Positions 1 to 11,000 of a DNA stretch of 39,446 nucleotides are shown piece by piece. The stretch spans positions 1 to 39,446 of the forward strand of contig JAGHUO010000032.1 in the NCBI GenBank assembly GCA_018064785.1, given 5' to 3'. The position numbers and the translations under genes are program-made. A model generated the notes under the pieces. The model had not been told where the DNA came from. It did no database searches and saw only the letters and a list, made by a program, of their open reading frames with translations. The stretch comes from Candidatus Treponema equi (GTDB taxonomy: Bacteria; Spirochaetota; Spirochaetia; Treponematales; Treponemataceae). Positions within the stretch are counted from its first letter, which is position 1; each line of letters begins with the position of its first letter.

Positions 1-636
1 GAACTTAAGAAACGCCACTTTCTTAGCGGTGCAGGTTTTATCAAATGGATCATTGACGGCATTGTTGAACCAAGCCGCGGTTATGGTACAGAAGTGGTAA
101 AACTTACACAGCCTACTTTTGAATTCAATCCTGTTGGAAAAAGCGGAGTAATATCACAGCAGTGGAACCTTACATTCACATTGGACTGGTGCAGAAACCT
201 TGCTTCGGAAGCCTATGAGGTACGCTCAAGCAGGGAAGGTAATTTCAGAACAGCCGGTCTTGATGTAAACCACAACTGGTTTGCTTCAGACATTGTAAAC
301 GGACAGCTTGTGAATTCCGCAGGGTACATAAAGAATACGGGCTACAGCGTTGACAGAATCAAGTCCATGCTCTATGTCCTTGCAGTGACAGAACCTGACT
401 GGTTCTACCTTGGTGCCGTGCGCCAGGGATCAAAAATCAAACCTGATGAACTTGTTTTCAACAACTGCGTTGCTTTCTTCCCATATTTTGACAAGAACGG
501 CAAATTCGGATGCTTTATTTTTGATCAGGGTGAAGAAATCACTTTGGACAAATTCATAGAGAAATATAGTGGGGCATATGTTCATCTGGAGAGAGTAAAA
601 GCAACAGAGGCATTCTTCCCATATGAAAAGAAGTAA
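1..636 (+). CDS. hypothetical protein, 5'-truncated by the window edge
   Basis: Frame 1 is open from base 1 (ELKKRHFLSGAGFIKWIIDG...) into the listed ORF at 94 and ends TAA at 634-636. No family recognised. Confidence 0.7.
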   Translation, partial: ELKKRHFLSGAGFIKWIIDGIVEPSRGYGTEVVKLTQPTFEFNPVGKSGVISQQWNLTFTLDWCRNLASEAYEVRSSREGNFRTAGLDVNHNWFASDIVNGQLVNSAGYIKNTGYSVDRIKSMLYVLAVTEPDWFYLGAVRQGSKIKPDELVFNNCVAFFPYFDKNGKFGCFIFDQGEEITLDKFIEKYSGAYVHLERVKATEAFFPYEKK

Positions 637-3544
637 AAAAGAAAAAAAAGTATTTGCGATTTTAACAGGCCTGCTTATGTCCGCCATGGCTTTTGCAGGA
701 CCTTCAGATTCTGTTTCCAGTGATTCCTGGATCTATTCCGAAATAGTTTCCGCATACTCCGGCGCCGCATATCCATCGGTAATCGAGCATGTGGATACCC
801 TGGAACGTACATATCCTGATTCCGCATATCTGTATAAATCCATCCTCTACAAGGGCGAAAGTCTTTTTTGTCTTGGCCGTTTTTCAGAGGCGGAATCTGT
901 ACTGCTCCGTGGAACAATAAGCGACAGCATAGATGTCCAGGTCCAGTCATGGTATTGGCTTGGACGCACGAGACTTATGCTTGAAAAAAACAAGGAGTCC
1001 CTCGAGGCCTTCTATAGATGCTGTCAGATTTCAAGCGAGAAAAAAATCTCAAAAAAATCAGAGAACTATTATAATCTTGCCCTTTACTATGCTGGTAAGA
1101 CCTACTTTGCCATGGGACAGTATTCCGACTGCATTCCGATCTTTGAATCTGTGGTGACACGTGGAAACGAGTATCCGGTCTCTGTATATTCCGACAGTTT
1201 TACTTTGCTTTTCAGAAGCTATAATGAAACAGGCAGGACAAAGGATCTCCTTAGTCTTTACAGAAAGACACCAAAGGGAAATACACCAGAGCTTGCATCT
1301 CTTTATGGTCAGCTTTCTCTTTATGCAGCCGAAGCTTACGAAAAGGGTGGTGACTACAAAAACGCATGGAAGTGCTGTCTTGCCGCATTGGATTGTGGTG
1401 ATGGAGCCCTTGCGTCGGAGGCGTTCCGTACTGCCTATAGAATCTCCGGAAAATATGAAAAACAGTCCGGAGAGGATACAGCTCCAGTTCTTGAGAAAGC
1501 ATCGGAAAAGCTTGCAGGCAATCCAGACCTTCTTGCGGAATTCTGGACACGCATTGCCACTGACTGCTATGAAGATGGTGATTACGAAGGCGCAAAAAAA
1601 TATTTTGACAAGGCACAGGAAAACGATGTAAACAAGAAATATGCATCCCTCATCGCCTTGTATCGTGCCAGATTGAACGGTGAGACGTTGCAGCTTGTTG
1701 GATCTGTGAACGAAGACGGCGAACTTTACGTTGATTACGAGATTTCCTTTGCCGAACAGTATGCCGCCATAGATGACTGGAAGCTTTGCTACAGCCATAG
1801 CCAGAAGGCTTATGAAAAGCTGGATCCAAAACTTCATAACGAGGATCTTTGCCGCAAGACAGCCTATTATTATGCACTTGCTATCCTTTCTTACGGAAAG
1901 GCTACGGATGCTGAAAACATCATTGAAAAAGGAAAGGCAACCTTTGTTAAAAACGGTTCATACTACAGTGCTTCAAGAAAACTTCTTGCACGCTGCTATT
2001 CAGTTACAGGAAAGGAAGCCGATGCCCTCAATGTATATTCGTCACTGGATAAAAACGGTGAGCTTGCAGGAGAAGAAAAGGCAGACTACGCAAAGCTTCT
2101 TTTCTCATGCGGTTATCTTTCGTCAAGCAAGAAAGTCGGAATCGCCAGCGGCACACAGGAAGGAAAATACGTAGCGGCCCTTTCATGCTTTAACCTTAAG
2201 GAATGGCAACAGGCGGAACAGCTCTTTGAGCAGTATCTTGTAGGAAAGTCCCGAAAGAACACAGGCTATGCTGTTTTCTACCTTGGTTACTGTCAGTATA
2301 GGCTTGCAAAGAAAAATGCCGTTGACACCCTTGAGAATTTTGGCACTCGTTTTAAAGGACATACATTGTGCTACAGCGCTGCCATCGTCTGCGCCAATGC
2401 TGCTCTACAGAACGGTGATTATGAAAAGGCCGCCGCTCAGGCCAATGCTGCCTGCAATTATGCAAAGACCCAGGGTGAAAAGGAAAATGCTGTTCTTTTA
2501 TGTGCTTCAGTCTATGCCGACGCAGGCAAAACAGACCTGGCCATCAATTCCCTTGCTCCTTACATAAAGGACAGCAGCGAATTTGGTGTTGCCGCAAGAT
2601 ATAGGACCGCCATCATGCAGTCTCGTATGGGCAGGATCAACGAAAGCGACAGGCTTTTTGCTGAGATACAGAATAAATTCCCGGAATCAGTTTATGCAGA
2701 AGAAAGTTCCTACCGCAGGGGAGAGCTGTTCTATACAGCAAAGAATTATTCCGCTGCAGTCACACGTTTTGATGAATATAGAAAAAAGTATCCAAAGGGA
2801 AACTTCTACGAAAGCGCAATTTTCTACAGCGGTGACAGCCATGTGAATCTCAAGGAAAAGGATAAGGCAATACTTGATTATCAGCTTCTCCTACTTGAAA
2901 ATCCAAAGTCTCCCTACGGTTTTGCCAGCGCAAAAAATCTTGTGAGCCTCTACAAGGAACAGAAGAACTATGACAAAGCCATGGAATACAGCAAGGTAAT
3001 GTATGAAAGCGCCTTGACTGCAGACCAGAAAGCTGAGGCAAAAAAAGAAAGCGACCTTCTTGGTAAAATCGCAAAATCCGGTGAGCCTACAAAGGCTGTT
3101 GAGCTCAGGGAAAAATACAATTCTCTTGGCGGCATAAAGACAGCTGAAGGACGTATGACAGGGACCGAATATGCGGAATACCTGTGGAATGAAAACCAGA
3201 ACAGGGATGAAGCTCTTGATCTTTGTGAGAAGCTCCATGCAGCCCAGACTAAGGCACGCAACATAGGACAGGAATGTGGATATGCCGCAAGGACTGCAGT
3301 GATACTTGCATTGAGTGAACGTTCCGCCAACCAGAATGCTTCCAGTGCAGAGATTTTCCTTTCTGCCGCAAAATATGCAAGGCAGGCTGGCGATGATGCC
3401 CTTGCTTCCAGATGCCTTTATGGTGCAGCAGAAGCTTTTGATGCCGCAGGGAAGAAAGGAGATTCCAGGGCTACGGCTGAAAATCTTATGGAAATGTATC
3501 CGGGTACAGAATACGCAAAAAGTGCCCGTGTTTTTATAAAGTAG
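623..3544 (+). CDS. exported TPR-repeat protein (973 aa)
   Basis: N-terminal signal-peptide-like segment (MKRSKKEKKVFAILTGLLMSAMAFAGP) and many TPR-like helices (YYNLALYYAGKTYFAMGQYSDCIPIFESVV; AEESSYRRGELFYTAKNYSAAVTRFDEYRKKYP). Overlaps the upstream ORF by 14 nt. Confidence 0.85.
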   Translation: MKRSKKEKKVFAILTGLLMSAMAFAGPSDSVSSDSWIYSEIVSAYSGAAYPSVIEHVDTLERTYPDSAYLYKSILYKGESLFCLGRFSEAESVLLRGTISDSIDVQVQSWYWLGRTRLMLEKNKESLEAFYRCCQISSEKKISKKSENYYNLALYYAGKTYFAMGQYSDCIPIFESVVTRGNEYPVSVYSDSFTLLFRSYNETGRTKDLLSLYRKTPKGNTPELASLYGQLSLYAAEAYEKGGDYKNAWKCCLAALDCGDGALASEAFRTAYRISGKYEKQSGEDTAPVLEKASEKLAGNPDLLAEFWTRIATDCYEDGDYEGAKKYFDKAQENDVNKKYASLIALYRARLNGETLQLVGSVNEDGELYVDYEISFAEQYAAIDDWKLCYSHSQKAYEKLDPKLHNEDLCRKTAYYYALAILSYGKATDAENIIEKGKATFVKNGSYYSASRKLLARCYSVTGKEADALNVYSSLDKNGELAGEEKADYAKLLFSCGYLSSSKKVGIASGTQEGKYVAALSCFNLKEWQQAEQLFEQYLVGKSRKNTGYAVFYLGYCQYRLAKKNAVDTLENFGTRFKGHTLCYSAAIVCANAALQNGDYEKAAAQANAACNYAKTQGEKENAVLLCASVYADAGKTDLAINSLAPYIKDSSEFGVAARYRTAIMQSRMGRINESDRLFAEIQNKFPESVYAEESSYRRGELFYTAKNYSAAVTRFDEYRKKYPKGNFYESAIFYSGDSHVNLKEKDKAILDYQLLLLENPKSPYGFASAKNLVSLYKEQKNYDKAMEYSKVMYESALTADQKAEAKKESDLLGKIAKSGEPTKAVELREKYNSLGGIKTAEGRMTGTEYAEYLWNENQNRDEALDLCEKLHAAQTKARNIGQECGYAARTAVILALSERSANQNASSAEIFLSAAKYARQAGDDALASRCLYGAAEAFDAAGKKGDSRATAENLMEMYPGTEYAKSARVFIK

Positions 3545-3560
3545 TATTTAAGGACAGTAT

Positions 3561-5216
3561 ATGAAAAAGATTTCATTTATTTTGATCGCTGCGATTGCCT
3601 GCATGGGGGTTGCAGCCGCACAGAACGCAGAAGAGGAAAGAATACAGCTTCCTGAAATGACAACGACTGTTTCAGGTGACACAGTTGTGGCTGGCCGTGA
3701 TGCCGTTCCTGATTTTTCAAAGGTTGTTCCATCTGCCGGTGCTGAAAAGAACATCATGCCAAAGCTTCCTGGTGAAAGGATCATGGCTGAAGACGCCGGT
3801 GCTGAGCCGGTGGCTGACTTTGTAAGCGGCGACCACAAGAATGTCTATGCACAGGGCCTTGTTGGGGGTGGCTTTCCAGGAGATTTCATCGGAGATTTTT
3901 CTGTCTATAAGACCGAAGGTACAGATCCTTTCAGAATCGACTTCTCCCACTTCAGCAGAAACGGATACGGCAAGCATGATGGTGGTGACGGTTTCTTTGA
4001 CAACGGAACAAAGCTCTATGCAGAAAAATCATTCCGTGCCATGTCTTCTGACTTCACTATCGGTGGCAGATACGACAGGGCTGGTTCCGGCCTTCAGGGA
4101 AAAAGCGACAACTTCTACGACATGAATTCACAGAAGGTTACAGCCTGTTTTCTTTTTGACCATGTCTTTGGAGATTCCGGCTTTGAATTCTATTCTGATT
4201 CCGAGGCCTACTGGTACAACAGATATTGCGGCATGAAGCTTGATGATCCTAGCCTTACAATTCAGGAAAAGGATATTGATGTGTTCTTTGCTGATCCTGG
4301 TTTTGTGTTTTCATTTTATAGCCAGGGATTCTCAGCATCCTTGGACCTGAACATGCAGATTGAATCATTCCTGGGCAAGCATGACACAGCAGCCATCGAT
4401 GATCTTTTCCGTGTAGACGCCGCCATCGTGACAGGTTATGAGAACGACATAGTTACTGCTTTCGCAAAGGGTGGTATCGCAGGCGGAACTGAAATCGGCG
4501 AGGGTAGAACTATCGTTCCTTTCTTTGCTACCGGTGCGGAAGTAAGGGTTGAGATGGGCAGTACAGGAAGAACTCTTGTAGTGGGCCTTAACGGTGGTCT
4601 TGAAACCAAGCACGAGGAATTTGCCGGCCTTGAAAGAAAATATAAATTTGCCCAGCTTGATTCTTTGACTGATGAAACAACAGACTGGTTTGTAAATTCA
4701 AAGATCGTCCTTCCTTTGTTTGAGACTATATCTTTCAACAGCGGTGTGGAATTCCGTAAATCAGCTTTTGGCAACGGAATCTTTGAGGCAGACTACAGCC
4801 ATAGAATGCCAAACGGCGTGTACAAGTTCCATATGGATGAAAGGACACAGGTAACCACTGACAACGGAATCACATTCCGCATGGGAATCTTTACTGTCCG
4901 CGGTGGTTGGAGAGCACACTGGTCCCATGTACCTGCAAATGACTACAGGCATACAGTCGAAGGTACCATCGGATATGACGATGACGACGGAAAGTGGGGA
5001 TTCTCTGCTGGGGTTGCGGAAGCAATTGACTCAGACAGCGACAAATGTCCTAACCTAAGGGCTAGCATCTACTTTAACATCAAGACTGTCATGAAGCTTT
5101 CCCTCGAGGTTGAGGATGCAATAAAACTTTTCTCTGGCAGCGACAGAGATTTTGTTGAAACTGATTATCTTGTCAGAGCAGGAAGCGTGACTTTGCTTTC
5201 ACGTTTCTTCTTCTGA
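3561..5216 (+). CDS. putative outer-membrane beta-barrel protein (551 aa)
   Basis: Signal peptide MKKISFILIAAIACMGVAAAQ, alternating beta-rich sequence, C-terminal aromatic end (LLSRFFF) typical of OMPs. Confidence 0.65.
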   Translation: MKKISFILIAAIACMGVAAAQNAEEERIQLPEMTTTVSGDTVVAGRDAVPDFSKVVPSAGAEKNIMPKLPGERIMAEDAGAEPVADFVSGDHKNVYAQGLVGGGFPGDFIGDFSVYKTEGTDPFRIDFSHFSRNGYGKHDGGDGFFDNGTKLYAEKSFRAMSSDFTIGGRYDRAGSGLQGKSDNFYDMNSQKVTACFLFDHVFGDSGFEFYSDSEAYWYNRYCGMKLDDPSLTIQEKDIDVFFADPGFVFSFYSQGFSASLDLNMQIESFLGKHDTAAIDDLFRVDAAIVTGYENDIVTAFAKGGIAGGTEIGEGRTIVPFFATGAEVRVEMGSTGRTLVVGLNGGLETKHEEFAGLERKYKFAQLDSLTDETTDWFVNSKIVLPLFETISFNSGVEFRKSAFGNGIFEADYSHRMPNGVYKFHMDERTQVTTDNGITFRMGIFTVRGGWRAHWSHVPANDYRHTVEGTIGYDDDDGKWGFSAGVAEAIDSDSDKCPNLRASIYFNIKTVMKLSLEVEDAIKLFSGSDRDFVETDYLVRAGSVTLLSRFFF

Positions 5217-5240
5217 TAGAAAAAATATGGGAGTAAAAAT

Positions 5241-5852
5241 ATGTTCCAGATATTGAAAAACGGTGGAATCCTCATGGTTCCAATCATTGCTTGTGGTGTT
5301 CTTGTTGTGTTCATCGTGGCTGAACGCCTTTACTACTACTTCACAGTTAAAAAGCGTGAAGAATCTTTTGCCGATGACATTGACGCCGCACTTTCAAAGG
5401 GCGACTACACGGTTGCAGAAAATCTTTGCAACAACGCGGGAACACCTTGCGCTTCCGTGGTAAAGGATGCCATCAACTGCCGTGGTCTTGCAGAACAGGA
5501 CCTTAAGGAATATGTCCAGACAAAAATGGATCTTGCCGTTCCTCGCTTTGAGCACCTTCTTTCCGCCCTTGGCACAATCTCCAATGTTGCAACCCTTCTT
5601 GGACTTCTTGGTACTGTAACAGGTAACATCAAGGCTTTTGGTGTTCTTGGTAACGGCGGAACCATGGGAGACCCAGCCTTGCTTGCCTCAAGCATCGGTG
5701 AAGCTCTTGTGACTACAGTTGCTGGTCTTGTAGTTGCAATTCCTGCAATCATTTTCCACAGCTACTTCAATTCACAGGTGAACCATCTTGTAAAGAGAAT
5801 GGAACTTACCGTGACAAGAGTTATGTTCCGTCTTACAGGAAAGAACCTGTAA
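5241..5852 (+). CDS. exbB: MotA/TolQ/ExbB family proton-channel protein
   Basis: MFQILKNGGILMVPIIACGVLVVFIVAERLYYY, then HLLSALGTISNVATLLGLLGTVTGNIKAF and IGEALVTTVAGLVVAIPAIIFHSYF, characteristic ExbB/TolQ core. Confidence 0.92.
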   Translation: MFQILKNGGILMVPIIACGVLVVFIVAERLYYYFTVKKREESFADDIDAALSKGDYTVAENLCNNAGTPCASVVKDAINCRGLAEQDLKEYVQTKMDLAVPRFEHLLSALGTISNVATLLGLLGTVTGNIKAFGVLGNGGTMGDPALLASSIGEALVTTVAGLVVAIPAIIFHSYFNSQVNHLVKRMELTVTRVMFRLTGKNL

Positions 5853-5868
5853 TAAAAGGAGTGAAATC

Positions 5869-6285
5869 GTGAAAGTATCTTCCAGAAGCGGACAAAAATC
5901 CATCGGCGGAGTAGACCTTTCGCCAATGCTGGACGTCATCTTCCAGCTTATCCTCTTCTTCCTGGTATCTACGACTTTTTCCGTTTTGCCTGCAATCAAC
6001 GTCAATCTTCCTGAAAGTTCAACTTCCCAGGGAGTAGAGACAAGCAGCATTACAATCACAGCCCAGGAAGACGGAACCATGTGGTTCAATGAAGAAAAGG
6101 TATCCATGAAGGAGTTGGAAAAACTTCTCAAGGATTTTGATACAGGTTCTGTGCCAAGAAATGAATTCCCGGTATCAATCTCAGCTGACAGCAATGTTAC
6201 AAACGGAAAGATCGTCGCTCTTTTTGATGTCATAAGATTCAGCGGGTTCAGCGCAGTAAGCCTTCGTACTACAGGAAAGAAATGA
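5869..6285 (+). CDS. exbD: ExbD/TolR family protein (GTG start)
   Basis: VDLSPMLDVIFQLILFFLVSTTF, single TM with the conserved Asp; follows exbB. Confidence 0.92.
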   Translation: MKVSSRSGQKSIGGVDLSPMLDVIFQLILFFLVSTTFSVLPAINVNLPESSTSQGVETSSITITAQEDGTMWFNEEKVSMKELEKLLKDFDTGSVPRNEFPVSISADSNVTNGKIVALFDVIRFSGFSAVSLRTTGKK

Positions 6286-7292
6286 CAGAAATTGAATCAA
6301 GGGGCAGAAAATTTGCCCTGCAGGTTACATCAGCATTCTTCCTCTTTCTCTTTGTTCTGTGCCTTGTTGTGCGCATAAAGCCGCAACCAAAGTACCAGGA
6401 ACTCGCAATACGCCTGGATAGTGTTCCGGTTGTAAAGGAAAAACCAAAGCAGAGTCCTGTAAAAAAGGCAGATACCACTAAAAAAGAGACAAAGTCCAAG
6501 TCCGAGCAGAAGACCCAGGAAAAACCTGCGGACCAGAAGCAGCAGACTGTAAAAAAGACTGAAAAAAAGGCTGAACCTGCAAAAAAAGCTCCTACAAAGG
6601 CAAAGGAAGAACCTAAGAAGGTGGAGGAGCCTAAGATAAAGAAAAGTGTTGAAGAACTCATGGCAGAGCAGAATTCACCAAAGAAAAAGAAGGTGGAATT
6701 TGATGAAAGCCTCTTTGCCGACACCCCGGAACCAGTCCAGACAAGGGAATCGCCTGCCGCAAAGAAGGTTGTGGCTCCAAAAAGCTCCCTTAGCGGTAGT
6801 TCCGCCGTTGCTGATACAAAAAAGGATACTGGAGGGGCCGCAAGCTCTTCTTCTTCCTCAAGTGACAGTGCGGTCTCTGATGCCACAAGACAGGCTTTAA
6901 GCGGAATCAAGAGCACTTCCTACAGCTCTACCGTCACCGAAGGTGTGAAAAGCAAGGCTTCCGTCGCAAGCTCAAAGAGCAGTACAGGTGCCGTTTCAAT
7001 CCAGATGTCGGACGGTTCCACAAGGCAGCTTCTTTATCCAAAAAATCCTGCCATCTACATCAGCGAGGAAAACGCCCGTCTTATAGACAGCACCAGAAAC
7101 GTAAAGATCACATTTAGCGTAAAGGCAGATGGATCAGTACCTTTCGGAGAAATAACCATACGTCCTGCGTCCCTTCTTCCGGATCCTATCCAAAGGGAAA
7201 TAAAGATGCAGATAAGCGAATGGAAGTTTTCTGAGGATTCTTCAGGGAGAACAGGTATAGCTACATTCGACTATACGCTTGAGATAAGGTGA
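6282..7292 (+). CDS. TonB-like energy transducer
   Basis: N-terminal TM anchor, long Lys/Pro/Ala-rich linker, C-terminal TonB-like domain (VKITFSVKADGSVPFGEITIRPAS...IQREIKMQISEWKFSE...IATFDYTLEIR). ATG overlaps the exbD stop. Confidence 0.8.
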   Translation: MTEIESRGRKFALQVTSAFFLFLFVLCLVVRIKPQPKYQELAIRLDSVPVVKEKPKQSPVKKADTTKKETKSKSEQKTQEKPADQKQQTVKKTEKKAEPAKKAPTKAKEEPKKVEEPKIKKSVEELMAEQNSPKKKKVEFDESLFADTPEPVQTRESPAAKKVVAPKSSLSGSSAVADTKKDTGGAASSSSSSSDSAVSDATRQALSGIKSTSYSSTVTEGVKSKASVASSKSSTGAVSIQMSDGSTRQLLYPKNPAIYISEENARLIDSTRNVKITFSVKADGSVPFGEITIRPASLLPDPIQREIKMQISEWKFSEDSSGRTGIATFDYTLEIR

Positions 7293-7307
7293 TTTATCTA
7301 CTATAAT
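7279..7307 (+). promoter_or_regulatory. predicted sigma70-type promoter for the HAD gene, TTGAGA-17-TATAAT
   Basis: -35 TTGAGA 7279-7284, 17-nt spacer, -10 TATAAT 7302-7307; only 6 nt to the ATG at 7314. Confidence 0.6.
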
Positions 7308-7313
7308 AGTAGT

Positions 7314-7985
7314 ATGTACCAGAATATCCAGGCCGTGGCATTCGACATAGACGGAACTCTTTATCCTTCATGGAAGCTGTTTATCCGTATGCCACTGCAT
7401 GTTCTGAAGAACTTCAGACTGTATCTCCACTTCAACAAGACTCGTCACAAGATGCACAGAACAGCTCCTCTTGCTGATTTTTATGAATATCAGGCTAGGA
7501 TGTTCTCTGAAGTTTCAAAAATAAAAAGTCCAAGGGCCAAGCAGATCATCAATGATGTATGTTATGACGGCCTCAAAAAATTCTTCAAGAAAATCAAACC
7601 ATATCCGCACGCATATGAATGCATAAAGGCAATGAAAGATGCCGGACTAAAGATAGGTATACTGTCGGATTTTCCACCAGAACAGAAAGGGGATATCTGG
7701 GGAATCCGCGACCTGTGTGATGTCTGCATCGGTTCCGAGGAATCGGGAGCATTGAAGCCTTCCGTCTATCCATTTGGGATACTTGAGCGCAAGCTTGGGG
7801 TTCCGGCTGATAGAATCCTCTATGTGGGCAACAGCGTAAAGTATGACGTCAAAGGAGCATCAAAAGCCGGAATGAAGACTGCATTCATACTTACGGGATT
7901 GAAAAGGTTATTCAATATCAAACTTCCGGAAGCTGACATTTCGTTCAAAAATTATCGCCAGCTGCAGGAAATCGTGCTAGAATAG
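7314..7985 (+). CDS. HAD-superfamily hydrolase
   Basis: AVAFDIDGTLYPSW (motif I DxDGT), ILSDFP (motif II), LKPSVYPFGILERKLGVPADRILYVGNSVKYDVKGASKAGMKTAFI (motifs III/IV). Confidence 0.88.
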   Translation: MYQNIQAVAFDIDGTLYPSWKLFIRMPLHVLKNFRLYLHFNKTRHKMHRTAPLADFYEYQARMFSEVSKIKSPRAKQIINDVCYDGLKKFFKKIKPYPHAYECIKAMKDAGLKIGILSDFPPEQKGDIWGIRDLCDVCIGSEESGALKPSVYPFGILERKLGVPADRILYVGNSVKYDVKGASKAGMKTAFILTGLKRLFNIKLPEADISFKNYRQLQEIVLE

Positions 7986-8013
7986 ACTAAATAAAATTGG
8001 GTGGGAATAAAAA

Positions 8014-11000
8014 GTGATTATAGTTGGTATCATTATCTCTGTTATATTGTCTGCTGTTGTGTCAGTCGTGATTCGCCAGATGGATAAGAATGAAAACCAG
8101 ATGGAGAAAGTCAAAAACTATGCCGACAAGCGCAAGAAGGAATTTGACGAATACTTTGAAGGACAGAGGGATTCTCAGAATTTCATCATCAATGAACTCA
8201 AGACAAAAGAAATAGAAACAGAAGCTGCTATCCGTAGAATGGACCAGCAGATCGAAGAATGTAAAAAAACAACCGAAAGCTTTGAAAATCCAGTTCAGGC
8301 AGTGGAAAACATCCACAACAAGATCAACGCATATGACAATGTCCTCAAGAACCTTATGGACATGACTGCCGCCGTAGAACAGAATCTTGCCTCCGTAAAA
8401 AACGAAACAATCCTTATTGATAAAGTAAACCAGAGACTCAACAAGCAGCAGAAGGCCGCTGAAATTCTTGAAAGCAAGGTTGCTGATCTTGTAAAGCAGT
8501 TCTCTTCAAAAAATGCGGAACAGCTCAAGACCATCGGCGAAGATCTTCTCAAAGCCTTTGAGGAACGTGCTTCGGAAGTTGAGAATTCTACAGAACTTGC
8601 AAAGAAACAGAATGAAGCCATCATGAAGAAAATCGAAGATGACATCCGCAATGCTTATTCTGCCGCCATCGAAAATGCAAAGAAACTTGAGGATGAATCC
8701 TTCAGTCAGCTTCGTGATGAATCACAGAAGAGAATCAGTGACTGTCTTAATGAAATCAATGCCCAGGCAAAGCAGATCAATGCGGTCATCGATGCACGAA
8801 TCAAGGAAACACAGTCAGCCCTTAACGATAAATCAAAAACTCTTTCTGAATCTTTCAAGGTATACAGCACAGATATTGAGAAGAAGTTCAAGGAAAGAAC
8901 GGAATCAATGCAGCAGATGCTTGATGCCAGAAGCAACACTCTTCATGACAGCTGGCAGAAGAAACTTGTATCTCTCGAAGATGACCTTAAGGAACGCTCC
9001 GAGAACTTTGATTCCATGCTTGATGGTGCCACAAATACAATTAAGACAAACATCGAACAGAGAATTGCATCCATTGAAGGTGATGTGGCTGAAAGGACTG
9101 GAAACATTGAAAGCAACCTTACAGCAAAAGTTGATGAACTTTCAAACCGTGTAGAGGAAACTATATCGAACCTTTCTGACAAGGTTGAGGAAGCAACATC
9201 TTCTATGGTCCAGCAGGTTGAAAACGCCACGTCAGGACTTTCCAACGACATCTACGAGAAGATCAACGATGTCCGCAGCGAACTTGACAACAGCACATAT
9301 GAAATGCGCGAAACCATTACCAGCCGCATAAATGAATTCAGAGATAACCTTGAGAATTCCACATCTGGCATCGAAGAAAGAATCGACAGCCGCATAGATC
9401 AGCTTAATGCAAAGATCGATGACGGTCTTTCTGGACTTGAAGGCGACTATACTCAGCGTGCAGACAGCCTTGAACAGAATCTTGGCCAGAGATTTGCCCA
9501 GCTTGAATCTGACTTTACTGAAAAGACTGACAACTTCGACAGGATATTCACAGAACGTTCCGCAGCCTTTGAGGAAAAAACTACAGCCTTTGAGTCGGCA
9601 GTCCGTGAAGAAGTTGAAAAGATCAACACTGTCATTGATTCCAACGCAAATGGCTTTGCCGAGAAAATGGACAGCCGTATCGCAGAACTTAATGATGCTC
9701 TTGCAGAAAAGACACAGAGCCTTGATATGCTTTTCCATGACAGGACAAAGTCTCTTGAAAATGATTTCAATACAAAGTCCGATGAGCTTTCAAGAAGTCT
9801 GGAAAGCAAATATGCAGACATGGTAGGTTCCATCGACAGCCGTCTCAAGGATATTACAAAGGGTTACGAAGACAGGATGCAGGAAATGGACCAGAAGCTT
9901 GCAGATACTTCTTCAAGCGTAATCCAGCTCTTTGAAGACAAGAACCGTGAGCTTGAGACAGCCTATGACGTCAAGTCAAAGAATCTTCGCGAGACTTTGG
10001 ATACAAGCACAGACAATGCTGAATCTGAAATGAAGGAAAAGTCACAGAAGCTTATTTCTCTTTTCAATGAAAAGGCAGCCGCCCTTGATGCAAAGCTCAA
10101 ACAGAAGATTGCTTCCGTAGATGAGGATATCGACAAGAACTTTGATGAACTTGCCGACAAACTTAAACAGCGTACAACAGCAGCGAACACTAACCTTGAT
10201 ACTTCAATCGCAAAGATTGAGACAGAAATCAAGCAGAGGACTACAGCCCTCAATACAAACTTCACAGACAAGGCAGACAATGTGGATGCTTTGATACGCA
10301 AGAAGCTTGAAGACCTTAACAACCGTGCTCTTTCCATTTCTTCCGACATCAAGACAAGAACTGACAGCCTTGAGGATGATGTAAGAAAGAAGCTTAATGA
10401 TCTTACAGAAGATGTCCGTGAACAGACTGCACAGGCTGTTGATAAGTATAGGGAAACAACTTCTTCTTATACTCAGGATATCGAGGAACGCACTGATCTT
10501 CTTAGAAAGGAACTTGCAGAAAGAACTGAAAAACTTGAACGCCAGCTTCGTGACCGCACTGGAGAAATCGAAGGCAAACTTGAAGAGCTGGTCAACAATG
10601 TTGAAAACCAGACTCACGGTGCCATCGAACAGTACAAGATCACAACCTCAGATTACACATCGAGAATTGAAAACCAGACAAGGACACTCCAAGAAGAACT
10701 TGAAACAAAGAGCCGTGTTCTTGAAGAACTCATACAGGCCAATGCAGCTGCCCTTGAAAACAAGACAAAGGAACTTGAAGAAGAGATTGGTGCAAAGGCG
10801 GAAGAAATCCGTGATGAAGCCAACAGCATGCTCAAGTCTGTAAGGGAAGGACTTGCTGAAGAAGCCGATGCCGCAAGAAGAGATGCCGCAAATGAAATCG
10901 ACAGCGTGAAGGGACAGTTCTCCGAAGCTGCCGACAAGCTTGTCACAGAAATGCGTGATACTATTTCCGATGTACAGAGAAGGGTATCTGATGCAGTGGA

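Noticed and set aside
1058-1837. 259-aa minus-strand ORF opposite the TPR gene
   Set aside because: Competes with a clear signal-peptide TPR protein; no supporting features.
6269-6916. 215-aa minus-strand ORF opposite tonB
   Set aside because: Ser/Phe-rich antisense of the Lys/Ala/Ser linker; no evidence of expression signals.
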